DNA of 64,000 bases from Neodiprion pinetum (lineage: Eukaryota > Arthropoda > Insecta > Hymenoptera > Diprionidae), in the NCBI RefSeq assembly GCF_021155775.2, contig NC_060238.1:4078001-4142000 (forward strand), written 5' to 3'. Below are positions 1 through 11,518 of the stretch, one piece after another. The stretch's first letter is position 1, and each line of letters begins with the position of its first letter. The notes under the pieces were generated by a model, which saw nothing but the letters and a program-made list of their open reading frames with translations, had not been told where the DNA came from and searched no databases. A program made the position numbers and the translations under genes.

Positions 1-923
1 ATTGTGTGGTTTTTTTTTCAAATTCAATCAAAATTGAGAAAATGGCAATGGTTTGAAAAAAAGTATCGAACAGTTTTTCGTGAAAAAAGAAGTATGTGAG
101 ACATTTTATTTGAGATGGCGTGCCAAAATTTTGACGCGCGTTTGAAAAAAAGAAGAAAAAAATAATTTCCGGAACACTAATTACACGCATGGCGAAACGT
201 GACTTGAAGCAAAGGTTCTCCGAAGTTAATCATAAAGTGTTTAAGGCTAATTTGAATTCACTTCGAGTAAATGTAATACACGAAATCTCAAAGGTCGCTT
301 CCAAAAATAGCGTCGAAATCTGAATCTCGATAACGAACGTATAACGAAAGTGCGATGACTAGGCGAGCGAGTAATTTCACATTAAGATTTCACGAAAAGG
401 CGAACGAACAGCGGTTGCTGGCTGGTGAAAATTCTATTTCAAGCCGATTTCGGAGGCGATACAAAAGCCGATAAGATTAATAAACGAAAAGTGGCAGGTA
501 CCTGTATAAACTCTCAGACCGATCGCGTGTCGGTTGACAGTTAACCCCGCCTGGTCTCTGGAAACGACTTTATTAGTCGGGTGCTTTAAAGGGCGTTTCA
601 GTCGCCATGCAGCCTCAAGTCGCCTTTTCCTAATCCTCCGTAATTTTCTCTGCAGAAAATTATTGCTCCAGGTGAGAATAATGATTGGCGCGAGGAGTCG
701 AAGCTGAGCTAATTTAACGCGTGGAAAACATGAAGTCGATGTATAATGGCTTGATCAAAGGGAGGGTTGAAATAAGGGATAGGGGAAGGAGGGAGATTTT
801 TATTTTTTTTTTTTGTCTCCTTGGATCTCTACCTTTGATACGAATTCGAGAAGAGCTAGGAATCAAGCTTAACGAAGGGCAATATTAACCCCTTTAATTC
901 ACGCTGTAACGCTCAGTGTCTCA

Positions 924-1334
924 CACTGAGATAAAATTTAATTTGTTACAGTAACTAGATAAATTGAATAAAACAGGTATCGTTAAAAAAAAATGTTTGA
1001 ATCGTGTCGGAATTACGAAAAACGAGGTACGCGTAACCATTTTGCGCTATTTTCGATCCTTGTTTGGTAATTGCAACGCAAAATCAGTTTCTGAGGTTTA
1101 CTCGACTTTTTTAGTTGAATAAGGGTTTAACGTCAATTTATTCTAGCACGAGCATTAAATTTTCGCAACGGTTGCAAGAAAATCTAGCAACAGTGATCGT
1201 AATGAGAAAGAATAGTAACGGATGATAGACTTTCCGGTAACGGCTAGAAAACTAATTTTCATTCTCTACCTGGAACTGTATTTGAAAATAATTAAGGACT
1301 CAGCGGTAACCATAACTGAAAATTTCTCTCAGTG
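924..1334 (+). mobile_element. Family A MITE, copy A1
   Basis: It starts CACTGAGATAAAATTT and ends AAATTTCTCTCAGTG, so the termini are inverted repeats. It is flanked by the dinucleotide CA on both sides, a possible 2-bp target duplication. The interior matches copies A3 (20726-21154) and A4 (56774-57200) nearly end to end and A2 (13796-14223) in inverted orientation. There is no coding capacity, so it is non-autonomous. CACTG termini recall the CMC (CACTA/Mirage/Chapaev) superfamily; that assignment is inference. Confidence 0.8.
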
Positions 1335-1364
1335 CACCTTTTCTTTTCATTTTTTTTTTTTTGG

Positions 1365-1915
1365 AAACTTCTTATTTATTGAACTACTTTTTTGGTAACA
1401 ACTGTCGAGTTTTTTGGTTCTATATGATCACCGAAATATCTCTAAGACTGAAGAAATATATAAAATTCATTTATTTAATCATTGCAAAAGTAGAACATGT
1501 AAACAAATGATCGAAATTTCCACTTCATTACGAAAAAAAGCAATTTCTGCTAATCTACAATGTAAATTCGAATGCCAATTTTTACACAAACTTGATACAC
1601 ACCAAACGATTATACAGAATTAAAAAAAAAAATTTCTTCTCATTGTTTTTGTTTGTCCACCACATTGGATTCCCTGATTTTTAATTATTGAATTTCGAGT
1701 TCAGGTTGGTAATCAGTGACCCCATAAACCAAGTAGCATAATGTTTTGTCAAAATCAAACATCTATTCGAATAAACATCCTCCATGTTGGATCCGTTATT
1801 TTAAACTTTCCAATTTCGAGTTCAGATTCGAAATGAGTGACCTCAAAAACCATTTATGCAAAATTTCAAGCAAATCGCATATAAAGAAACACGTATTTAT
1901 GAAAGGGTTAACGCC
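1365..1915 (+). repeat. Dispersed repeat E, copy E1
   Basis: This stretch of about 550 bp aligns throughout with 36060-36610 (E2). Shared blocks include TTTTTTGGTAACAACTG, GTAAACAAATGATCGAAATTT and, near the right end, CAAATTTCAAG followed by AATCGCAT. A fragment at about 9290-9400 is related. No coding potential is evident. The right end stops about 26 bp before the 3' splice site at 1941. Confidence 0.7.
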
Positions 1916-1941
1916 GAGGATCGTTGCTTGTATTGTTCCAG

Positions 1942-2101
1942 GAGGCTTTGATCGAGCACAACGTAACCGGAGGCACCTTAGTCGCCTCGGAGACACTCAC
2001 CCTGAGATCTCTGACGCTGGCACACTCCGGTGAATACATATGCGTGGCATCGAACGCGGTGGGCGAGGGGCGAAGTCACCCGGTTCTGATACATATGAAA
2101 T
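1942..2101 (+). CDS. Side-family gene 1, exon a: C-terminal half of an Ig domain
   Basis: The exon is 53 codons plus one base, read in phase 0 after TTCCAG and ended by the donor GTGAGT at 2102. It carries the second half of a C2-type Ig domain. The diagnostic strand-F motif is SGEYICVASNAVGEG, in which Tyr and Cys are the conserved core residues, preceded by LTLRSLTLAH. HNVT gives one N-glycosylation sequon. The first half of the domain must be in an exon before the window. The frame joins exon b (phase 1) to give a Lys-Tyr-Ala-Pro inter-domain linker, as is usual between Ig domains of Sidestep proteins. Side-family proteins are membrane receptors and ligands in neuronal and muscle recognition (Beat/Side system). 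The family is clear; the exact paralogue is not assigned. Confidence 0.88.
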
Positions 2102-2705
2102 GTGAGTTGCTGCACCCACAATGCATCGGTTCTTTGCCATCCACTGACTTTGAGGCATCGCCTGACACCCGCGACTTCAGACCGTGACTCGTTATTCCCT
2201 TTCGGTCGCCACCTAGTGCAATTATATCAATCACTGGCCTCCCGGCTACGATCGATACTTGAACCCGTCAGCTATCAGCATCACGGATACATTTCAACAC
2301 CAAACTCCCCGGTCGTTTGTTTCGCGTTCGACCAGCTCATTGGACGAATTTTTAAACTAACGATTCTGTTCACCGAACAGCGTGCGAAGTTCCGAATTTG
2401 AAAAGTTCCGAAAGCGACTAGTTCCGAATTATTTGATGGTGAAACTTGAAGTGAAGGAATCGAACTTTGATGGAACAACAAGGTTTTAAATGGTCCGAAA
2501 TCCGACAGATCAAAGTTCCAAAAGTGCGAAAATGAGAAAATTTGAAAATCTAAAACATCATTCAAAAGATTTTCACCTTTGGAATTAGGCGCTTCCGAAA
2601 CCTTTCAAATTACGGATTCCCAGTTAATTTTCAACTATTCCCAACAAAGTATCTTCTTTCGAACGGTATTCGTATTGAGATCACGTCGTGTATTTTTGTT
2701 CAAAG
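2102..2705 (+). other. Intron a-b of gene 1
   Basis: The 604-bp phase-1 intron runs from GTGAGT to a T-rich acceptor ending TTGTTCAAAG. Its second half is occupied by repeat D1. No other feature was seen. Confidence 0.85.
2383..2630 (+). repeat. Family D TTCCGAA-rich repeat, copy D1 (partial)
   Basis: It contains repeated AAGTTCCGAA-type words and the block CCGAATTATTTG.TGG, which recurs at 43850-44445 (D2). Its later part (TCAAAGTTCC, AAGTGCGA.AATGAGAAAATTTG) matches the inverted right half of D2. It lies entirely inside the intron and ends about 75 bp before the exon b acceptor. No coding potential was seen. Confidence 0.65.
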
Positions 2706-3008
2706 ATGCCCCACGGTGTAGGGAAGGTTACGAGGTTCGTGAGGTCGGAGCTCTTCGTCAAGAGTCTCTTTCGTTAAGGTGCGAGGTTGAGGCGGTACCA
2801 GGAGACACCGTTCGCTTCTCTTGGACGTTTAACGGGACACTTGGCGACGTTCTTCCCCTGCCAGGGACGAAGGCTCGGAACAAAGGGTTGACGAGTACTT
2901 TTGAATACACTGTGAAAGCCGAGACTGATTTTGGCACCCTGGCCTGCTGGGCGAGCAACAGCGTTGGACGTCAGCGAAGACCTTGCTTATTCAACGTGGT
3001 ACCAGCAA
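2706..3008 (+). CDS. Side-family gene 1, exon b: complete Ig domain
   Basis: The exon is 303 bp and phase 1 at both ends, encoding 100 whole codons. It holds one complete Ig domain. The strand-B cysteine is in LSLRCEVEA, the core Trp in VRFSWTFNG, and the strand-F motif is DFGTLACWASNSVGRQ. It closes with PCLFNVVPA, a Side-family signature leading into the FNIII domain. FNGT is an N-glycosylation sequon. This should be the last (membrane-proximal) Ig domain, which in Drosophila Side is the fifth. The one-exon-per-domain layout with phase-1 borders is typical of the family. Length and all core residues are normal, so nothing suggests decay. The donor is AGCAA|GTGAGT. Confidence 0.92.
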
Positions 3009-5255
3009 GTGAGTAATGCACGTGACAAGCATGATCTAAGGAGATAAGGTGTGTCGGAAATGATGACCGATTTTCGCTCATTTTTCGCGTGTCCATGACG
3101 ATGTCACGGATCACAGAGATCGCGTAAATAGGTTATAGAAATTGCAAATTCAAATATTTGCGACGAAATCTGTAACTTCTGTAAATAGGTTAGTACCTAC
3201 TTGAGGTTACTTAGTCGTTTCCGTACATTCTGTTTGCTGAAAATGCCAGTTTGTGCGGTTAAAAGTTTCAAAAGTAATGGTATAAACACCGAAGCACAAA
3301 ATATCAAGCCTATATTATGTCACCTTGGATATGTTTTCTGATTGGTTCAACTTAAGCGAATTTACATTGTTTCACCTTATTTCCTTACATCATGATGGTA
3401 AGGACTGTATGTTTCCAGACTGTGTGATTCGAAATTTACGGCTAAAAAAATTTTTCTACACTTTCATCCCTTCTTTGAACTAGCCCGTATCGATTTTGGA
3501 CCTAAAAAAGTTTTTGGGTGTCGCAAACCTTTAATTTGTATGAATTTGCATTATACCGCAACTCTGAGAATTAAGGCTTTAAACGCATTTTTCTTTAATT
3601 TTGATGTTTCAAACTTGCGCGCAAGGTTTCTCCTACAGTTTATAATCGATTAACCTGAAATTTTTACAGGTTGTATTTTTGGTATCTTTCACACATTGTC
3701 ATAAGATATTGCCCAGACTCTCACCTAGAAGTGAAATACCCTAAATTTTATTTTGTAAAACAGCTAATTTTTTTTCTCATGATTCTAAAAAATGATCTAT
3801 TTTTATTAAAAATAAAGCTATTGAAACAAATCCTAGGACAATTTCCAGGCATTTTCTAAAGGTACGATTAAAATTGCACTCTGTGCATCACCCTGATACA
3901 TTTAAATGAGGATCTAACGAGACAAATTTACTCTTAAAAGATGCAACAAATGCATATCTAAAACCTCAAAAAAATTGTCCAACCTTTTCTACATGACAAA
4001 AAAAATATCCCCTCGTTCCTGTGAATGGCCACCTTAAATCAAGAGACATTCAGTTTTTTGTAACACAAGCGAGGAATGGCTCTTCTATAGCTGCGTACTA
4101 ATATTGATTGAACAAAAACCGTTCTCCAATGAAGTCGACGTATCTGGAACGAAGGAATGCGATCTGCCTGGAAATCGGAGTATCAGTCAAGAGGATTCAA
4201 AGACGTCGGTACCAACTGGTCTGGAAATGTCTAGAGTACCTAAAAATAATCCTACAGACCTCGAGTCCCAAGCAACACCATAAAGATCAATGGACGATGC
4301 GAGCCCGTTCCAACTCGTCCACCATTCCTTATTCTAGAAAAAGATAGAAAGAAAGAGAGAGAGAGAAAAAAAAACAAGTTCGAACCTCGACCGTGATTTC
4401 TCTCATTCGAATATAACTCGGTGAACCATTGACGAAAGTTTGGTGACAGCAGGGCGGGAGACGGGATTTGTTTGAGAGGGAAAGGGATCGATACCTAGTT
4501 TCATCTGCGAGAGCTGAAAGACCAGAGAATCGCGGGCGATAGATCACAGATCATTTGATCCTCGAGGTGCAGGACTCTGTCATTCCGTCTCTGTCTACCT
4601 CAGACGAAAGTTTTGAGTGTAGACACTCGGTCGTAGCGACCTTCACCCCTTGGATAAGGTGGCATTATGTTTCACCCCTTCCCCGGCCGTTCTGTCTGCC
4701 AGCTCTGTATAGACATCGTAGTCTCGACACTGAGCGATCTGTTAGAAACGAAAAACATTACTTTGGTGGATATAAGAAGTAAGAACTTGCCAACGAGACG
4801 GTGAGAAACAATAGGCTCGCTATGCCAGTAAATCGACTTCAGAAATTCCTTTTCAAAACTACTCAACGAATCGTTCAGGCAGGTGTGATGAAATCTGTGA
4901 TTAACTCCGTGCAACCAGACTATCCAACTCAGAAAAATGTTCACACCATCGTTTGGTATTGCACCATTTAGTTAGGTACGTAATCGCGTTCCACGTTCCA
5001 CGTAGGATCCAAAGACATCTCTAAAACGATTATAAATGTTCTGTCACGATCGATGTGTCACAGATGTTAATGGTGGAGTACCGAACAGAAGGAACGAAAA
5101 GCCAGTGTAAATATCGTTTATGAATTGCTGAAGGATCGTCGGTTTGGAGCATGAATTAGATGGTATCAGGGAAACTTATCGATCGTTGATAGTTCCTGGA
5201 ACGGTCATTTCATCAGCACAAGCAAGGTATTCCAGGTCGATCTCGCCGATTCGAT

Positions 5256-5492
5256 TTCTTTTGTAATATGTTACAGTAGACTAAAAACTAAATCACGTAT
5301 TTTCTTTTTTTTTTTTTTTTTTACCTGCCATTAAAGACTTCAAGAGGATGAAAAAAGCTGCCAAACCGCTCCTTGACATGCTTTGCTTTGGAGGGTGGTT
5401 TCACCCCGTTGTAGTGTCTAATGGCAGATAAAAAAAAATACATGCCGCTTAGTTTTTAGTCTACTATAACACATTGCGAAAGAATACCTTCT
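5256..5492. mobile_element. Family F palindromic MITE, copy F1
   Basis: The left end carries GTTACAGTAGACTAAAAACTAA and, further in, CTGCCATTA. The right end carries the reverse complements TTAGTTTTTAGTCTACTATAAC and TAATGGCAG. The inverted repeats are about 80 bp each around a loop of about 80 bp containing GGAGGGTGGTTTCACCCC. A T-run in one arm pairs with an A-run in the other. There is no coding capacity. A related, interrupted copy (F2) lies at about 13760-14325. Confidence 0.75.
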
Positions 5493-8149
5493 TGGGATAC
5501 CTTCCTTGTTAGTCATGTTATAGAATCATATGATTACGTTACAACTGCGTGGATTTTCTTTATTTGGATCGCGCGAAAACCCTTTGATATCAATTTCACA
5601 CGTCGACTGCGTCTTCTTTGAAGTTCAGCTCTGCAATATCCTGATCACGTCAGAGCTGCATTGAATTCCAAGAGTGCAAACAGCGCGTATCTACTCTGTG
5701 AAGAAAACGGCATGGTTACGTTATCGGTGAACCGTCAACGCGAGATCGAGAAACTCTACCCTACCCATCTCCGTCGAAAATGCTGTGACGTATGAATTCA
5801 ATTTACCAACTACGCTTCACATCGAACTTTAAACAAAACACTAGGATGTCTACATGCCAATCATTATTAAAAAGAAATTCTGAAAAGCAGAGAGTTGCGC
5901 AATGCGGACCTCATTGAATATAGTCGAGGCTAAAGTTAGTAACGTTAAAGTTAATGTAACGAAACATCAGGAGAAAAAATCATAACTATACAATTTCAGA
6001 ATGAGTTTCGAGTAGTTGACTTTTGAAAATATGAATTTTCGTATCATGATCCATTTTTCGGTATTTTGTTGTTTTACGAATTTTTTTCCTTTTCATAATG
6101 AAAATCAAATTTTTGCCTCGAAATATCACAGTCGAAGATTATCCGAGAATTTTTTCAAGTCGTTCAAACCCTTCGTTTCTTTTCTCATTTGGGCCCGTAA
6201 TATCTAGTTACGTCACTGCGCACATACGTACCAATGAAATGTACCTGACAGTGATTTTACGACACGACGTCTGCGTTCGCCGATTCGAAGTACAGCTACG
6301 TGCGAGTAAAGATACACCCAGATGGAAAGGGGATTGGTTTGAGAAACATTTCTATTTCACTAGGCAACGATTGTTCCTCTGTACATTTTCCGATCCTTTT
6401 CACGGAGTCGAGAAGGAGGCGCGAAATTGGGACCAAGATTCTATCCAATCTCTTCCCCGGCGTCTTCGATCTCCTCTTCTCGCTGTATCGCTAACCTCAA
6501 ATCCACGTCTCGAAGAATCTTGAGAATCAGTGGATTCATTATTAAAGAGCGAAACAGCGAGACGACGCCCTCGGAAAATTCACCCAATCCCAACATCGAC
6601 TTTCGAGACTTTATACTTATAGCGACGGGTGAGTTCGTGCGGAATCGAGCCTCTGGAGTAACGATCATCGTCCTTATACACCGGCACGCTTAATGAACGG
6701 AGCGTCATGTTTTTTCACGACGACAATTTTCTTTTTTCTTTTTTACCCTCTCAATCAACGCCTCGTTTGTCACGGATTTGCGGACTGGTGAAAATCCGTC
6801 TCGCGATGCAAAACTCTTCTACGTTTCTGTTTAAGATCGTCAAATGTTTACCGAGGATCCTGGAAACGATACCAAAATATGGGTCTTAATCCTTACGCCA
6901 CACACTGGGGTCAAAATGACCACACGGAATCTTTGCCATAAATTTCCAAGATCCAAGAAAAATAATTACTAAATATCCCTGACTTGAGAGATATTCGGTC
7001 AATTTCCGGTTCAAAATATCGAAAATTCAGTAAGTCAAGATTTTTTTTTAAGTAGAATTATCAATTTTCCGGTACTTTGTTGTTTTACCAATATTTTTTT
7101 TTACACTCCAGCGAGCCCGATGTAAAATCAGTGTTACACAGACCATGTATGCAGCGTGAGGTTTAAAAATGAAATCAAGTGTTTTACAGCAATCGGTACT
7201 CTTTGATACTATTCTTTCGAAAGCTCGAAAAAAGCTGTGTAAAAATTTCAGTAATCGATAATGAAGACCAAGGAATATCATCCTGGGAAAGAATCCCTGC
7301 AGCTATTCACTCCGTGTGTCGGACAGATAAATAAGTGTTTAGTCTCGTTATTAACGTTGTTTTATTTTCGTTCGCTGCCATCGATTGCCTGCAAATATTT
7401 GACGCGAATTGAGAAGTCGAATACAACGAATATTACCCAACATGATAATACGCACGCATACATTCGGATTTGAAAGGCAAAGATCGTTTTGAGTGGATCG
7501 AGGAAGTAAGAGTGTGTATAACAAAGAAGGGGAATCGACCCTCTGTATAAATATGCTCTGCGGAGGAATGTTCAGCGAACTAGGGTTTCCTATTCACATT
7601 ACGAAACCAAGGCACTTCACTATACTTGAAAAGTGGAATGGGAAGGCTGGTTCCCTGAGTGAGAGACAATACTAAAGGACATTATAAAAGTGTACCCTGT
7701 ACGAAGGCTGCCGCTGCTACGGAGTCCGATGTATAGGCCATAAAATCTTTCCGCCAGAGTAAATCGGCCCCGAAGAGAAGAAGAAGGAGAAGAAGTTTTA
7801 GTTAAAAATCCGGAACCACCCCCGGCGAATCTGTCGTTACTATTCATGGGCCTTCGTCTCCCATCGCTTTCCGCTGTATATCGCTGAATATTCTTCGCCG
7901 CGATGAAAACTCACGGAATGCCCCTGTCTAGGGTCATGGCAATAACGTACCGCGCGGCCTCGATCCAAGAAGGAACCAGAGAACTGGAAATTCTCCTTAT
8001 ATTATACTCTCTACGCGACAGAGATGGAAATCCATGCGACTCGATACCTCGAACCTCGTGTTTGGAGAGATTTCGTATTTTCACTTCAATTTATCTTTCT
8101 CGCGTGCTTTACCTTTTAATCACCTTGATCCAACTCTTTCGTTAAGATC

Positions 8150-8445
8150 GTTGACCAAAAAATGGTTAGCAAAAATTTGTACGAAAAAATTGCGGGATTG
8201 AAATTCGAAAATCTAACGACGAGCTTGAATCGATAAACAAGTTTTAAACATTACGTCGATTCGAATGTTCTTGAAACTGTAATTAACAAAGCCCTCGAAT
8301 TCAAATTTCTCCACGTGTTTTCATTTTCTTAAAAAATAAGCTTCTGAAAATAGGTATGATATCAGACCGTCCAATCTGTTTTTTTAACGATACCTGTTTT
8401 GCTGAATTTTTCTAGTTACTGTAACAAATGAAAGTTTTCCCAGTG
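8150..8445 (-). mobile_element. Family B element, fragment B1
   Basis: It shares with 32524-33006 (B3) and 42125-42562 (B2) the internal blocks GATAAAC, CAAAGCCCTCAAA-like and TTTTCATTTTCTT, and the word AGACCGTCCAA. The right end is the family A/B terminal sequence in inverted orientation: AACGATACCTGTTTT, then CTAGTTACTGTAACAAATG, then CAGTG. The left end is missing. It stops 136 bp before the exon c acceptor. Confidence 0.65.
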
Positions 8446-8581
8446 TACAGTGCAAGCAGACAAAAACGACGTGACCTCTCTATACTCGTTTCAGAGACAA
8501 CTTTCAAGGAGTCGACGTCGCGTGGAGCTTTTCATAAAACGCTTGAAACCAAGAAAACGAACCCGGCTTTTATTTTTCCAG

Positions 8582-9022
8582 AAAAACCAGAGCCGCCACT
8601 TGATTGCTCGTTGCGGAACGAGTCCAGCGCTTTGGAAGTAAACTGCGTTCCGGGCTCGGACGGCGGTCTGCGTCAGCACTTCGTCCTGGAGGTAAGAGGC
8701 GCCTCAGGATCATCGACGGGTCTCCACACCCCCCAGAACGACCAAGGGGTAGTCGGTGAAGCTCCTCCGATATGCGAGGCGAGGAATCAGCGGCCCTTTT
8801 TCCAGCTGCACTGCCTGGAGGCCGGCTTCGAATACACGATGTCGGTTTTCGCTGTGAACGAGAAGGGCAGGAGCGATCCTGTCCTCCTTGAAAACGTCAG
8901 GATTGCTGGCCCGCCTCCGGATAGGACTGAGAAATCGAAAATCTACAACAACGATGAACCGCTCGAAGTCATCACCTCAAAATCTGCGGCATACAGCGTC
9001 GTTTTAGTCGTCGCTTTGATCG
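8582..9022 (+). CDS. Side-family gene 1, exon c: FNIII domain and start of the transmembrane helix
   Basis: The exon is 441 bp and phase 1 at both ends, with 146 whole codons. After the split-codon linker comes KKPEPPLDCSL, the usual Pro-rich start of the membrane-proximal FNIII domain. The hallmark SDGGLRQHFVLEVRG and the Cys in EVNC follow, which are typical of Side-family FNIII domains. An acidic and Gly-rich insertion separates this from FFQLHCLEAGFEYTMSVFAV, the FNIII strand-F tyrosine motif, then NEKGRSDPVLLENV. The end is a stalk (ITSKSAAY) and the first ten or so residues of the membrane helix (SVVLVVALI). NES is a potential N-glycosylation site. The reading frame continues upstream of the acceptor, but the start at 8582 is fixed by phase and by TTTTTCCAG. 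Confidence 0.92.
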
Positions 9023-11308
9023 GTGAGTTTTGATTTTTACTACGAAAATCGTCCTTTTCGAAAAGCTAGTGATGACAGATTCATAATCACTTGGACTGGA
9101 ATTTTCACTGTACTGTGAAGTTTCAAATTCCAATGAATCCGGAGAAAAAATTCTGTCCAGGGTTTTTCGGGGTCTCCGATTACAAGTCTGAAATCAGCCT
9201 TTGAAAATTCAGTTATAGCGAATCCAATCAGCTAGCCCAAAAATCCCTGCATAAAGTTTTTTGGCCGTATTCGATGACATTTGAAATTTTTGTCTATCAC
9301 ATTGAATCCACTATCTTGAATTTTTGAAACCTGATTTTAGAATCGTAATCAGCGATCCTAAAACCATCGTCTACTATCTTGTCATAAAAGTTGACTCAGA
9401 ACAATAATGTGTGACTTAAATGGATGATCCGCTCGTAGAAAATGAATCGGTTGATTTCAACTTTGGTCAAATTTCGCGATGAATAATAATTTTATAATGA
9501 TAAATAATGATTTCCGACAACGTAAAGCGAGTTTTGTACAATACTTGAATAATAATTAGGAAAAAAAATAACCAATCAGTGGGCTGCGGATGTATTGATT
9601 ATAGCTTCGAGCACTATGGCAGTGTTATTCGATTAGCATTAATTTGCATTTCGACGTGTATTTTATCGGACCGATTTAATCATTGACGTAGTGGATAGTC
9701 GTACGAATTGCTCAATACAGTGATAGTGATTTCCCAATTATCACATAACGAGTTGGGTCTATGGTGAGTGGAGATGCTGAATTCGATCCCGTCGAGCCCA
9801 ATGCCCGAATCATCAAATGAATCATCAAGCCGTTTTCCATTCGTATGCAACAGTTCAAAAATGTGCTCAAAACTTGTCACAATCGTTCGATTAAAACTGC
9901 CGCATATCTCGTCAAGCACCGTTCGTTTGCCATTTTCATTGGGTCAAAATACATTGGATATTACGTGCAGTTACAATGCTTCGAATCGATATCCAACTTC
10001 CAATGAATACGAGTCAATTTAATGGAAACAATTTTTATCGCCTTCAAACGCAGAGAGAATTTCATTTGCAAATCGGAGTTCATTTCCGAGAACGTACATC
10101 AGCTTTTCCATTTTTTTTTTTTTATACACCTACAGCAGATGATGTTTTCTCAAGCATTAACGACTTTCTGACGTAGAAAAATCGTCCTGCAGGCCTAAAT
10201 ACGGACGATTATGCGTTCTGATTACAACGAGAAAAAGGCGGGTCCTTAATACTCTAAAATGCAAAGCCCCTGCGTCTCTGTTGCATAATTCATAAACCGC
10301 GATCGGCGATCAAGTGCTCTGATCGACTTCGGGGGTTTTAAAACCCGTTGAAAAAATACACCAGAGTCAATGATTCGGACTCTCGACGAACACTCCTCGA
10401 AAAGTGTCGTTTCATTTTCCCTAAGTTCCATGCGAGTCCCATCCGTGAGGGATGGACTTGAAAATTGATTTTTCCTTCACAGCTGTTACACGAGCCTGAC
10501 AAAGAAAGGTGGCCAAAGGTCAATGCCAGTCCAGGTCATTGATTGATGAATTTTCGTGTGCTCTAGTTTATCGGAAAGGGACGTCGTTCGGTCTTTGGTT
10601 CACTTTTTTGCACCTCATAAACTACTGATATTGACCGGTGATTTCTTTTCGATCCTTCATTCTCAAATTGAGTTTTCCAAAGATTGCAAAAGGGTTACCT
10701 ACGTCAAAAACACCGACTTCATTTTAAGGGGTTATACCTAGTTAGAATTTTTTGAATCCATGTTTTTGTTTTTTTTTTTCTTTCAATTCTATTTTCGTAA
10801 TGTACATATCTTCAAGTATATGCACAGAAAATTTAATGTCGATCCGACAAATATTCTGAAAGTCACGCGCGCATTTGCAAAGACAATCCGGATCGTTTGA
10901 AAGTGCTTTTAAAACTTTGAACGCGTTTTTCTCAAAACTATGTTTTCAAAATCGGTAAGCAAGATTTCTCGGAAACGGCTGAACCGATCCGTCTCAAATT
11001 TTTACACAAGCTTTATGAATATATTTTTCAGTCCTTGAACGAAGGTTTTTTCTCGCTGATAAATATTTTCCAGTTTATAAACAAATTAAGACTTCTTCTT
11101 TAGAAGTTCTCCCAGAGATCGACTATAGCAGCTTTAAAAATAATTATTTACACAAATAAAAGATATCAGAATAAAGTCCAATGTTACCTCAATATGTATA
11201 TAAAGTTTTATATAAATAAATTGAAACGTCTTATCACAAAAAATTCATGAAAAATCGCTTTTTCGACTCAGTGACTTACAAAGTTTAACCCCTTAATTTT
11301 CTCCACAG
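9023..11308 (+). other. Intron c-d of gene 1
   Basis: This phase-1 intron of 2.29 kb runs from GTGAGT to CTCCACAG. It contains a repeat E fragment (about 9290-9400) and, at its very 3' end, TTAA element C1. Between 9400 and 10720 there is no recognised feature. Open frames near 9680-10020 on both strands have no protein match I can support. Confidence 0.85.
10724..11296 (+). mobile_element. Family C TTAA-flanked MITE, copy C1
   Basis: It begins TTAAGGGGTTATACC and ends TAACCCCTTAA, so it has short inverted termini and TTAA at both ends. The interior matches C2 (51588-52018) and, inverted, C3 (54603-55227), for example ATGTCGATC.GACAAA.ATTCT and CACAAGCTTTATGAATATATTTTTC. TTAA targets suggest a piggyBac-like or Kolobok-like mobiliser; this is inference. 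It has no coding capacity. Its right end lies 12 bp from the 3' splice site of exon d. Confidence 0.8.
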
Positions 11309-11518
11309 GTGGAGCTGCGCTGGTTTTGGTCGGAATTGGCATCATGATAGGCCTGGTGATATGCAGGCGGAGGAATTCTCCGCCGCCAAGTCCAGGCCCG
11401 GACGATTTCACGACACCGACTTACGTCCCGGCGCAAAGGATCGAGCCCAGGGTCAAGTATTCCTCGGACAGGCGAAGATCGTACAGGACAAGCCTCTTTC
11501 TCGAGGAAAGTAGGCACG
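11309..11518 (+). CDS. Side-family gene 1, exon d: transmembrane helix and proximal cytoplasmic tail
   Basis: The exon is 210 bp and phase 1 at both ends, with 69 whole codons. It opens in the membrane helix (GAALVLVGIGIMIGLVIC), completing the hydrophobic stretch begun in exon c; the split glycine codon joins them. CRRR is the stop-transfer sequence on the cytoplasmic side. The tail is proline-, serine- and arginine-rich (SPPPSPGPDDF, YVPAQRIEPRVKYSSDRRRS) and contains several Tyr and Ser residues that could be modified. It ends FLEESRHG at donor CACG|GTGAGT. A single-pass type I membrane protein results. The branch site used for this exon must lie within or immediately next to transposon C1. 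Confidence 0.88.

Larger units (their letters stand above)
1..1941 (+). other. Intron of Side-family gene 1 (upstream exon outside window)
   Basis: No exon-like reading frame was recognised here. The acceptor is a pyrimidine-rich tract ending in TTCCAG at 1941. The stretch holds transposon copy A1 (924-1334) and dispersed repeat E1 (about 1365-1915). Positions 1-923 show no recognisable feature apart from A/T runs. That this is an intron follows from the exon at 1942 beginning in the middle of an Ig domain. Confidence 0.7.
3009..8581 (+). other. Intron b-c of gene 1
   Basis: This phase-1 intron of 5.57 kb runs from GTGAGT to an acceptor ending TTTTTCCAG. It contains palindromic element F1 (5256-5492), a possible GGGGTCA-type motif at about 6900-6930, and family B fragment B1 (about 8150-8445). 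The remaining sequence (3009-5255, 5493-8149) shows only short chance reading frames with no recognisable protein similarity. Confidence 0.85.

Noticed and set aside
9680..10022. Possible retroelement or gene fragment with open frames on both strands
   Set aside because: No reverse transcriptase, integrase or other motif could be recognised.
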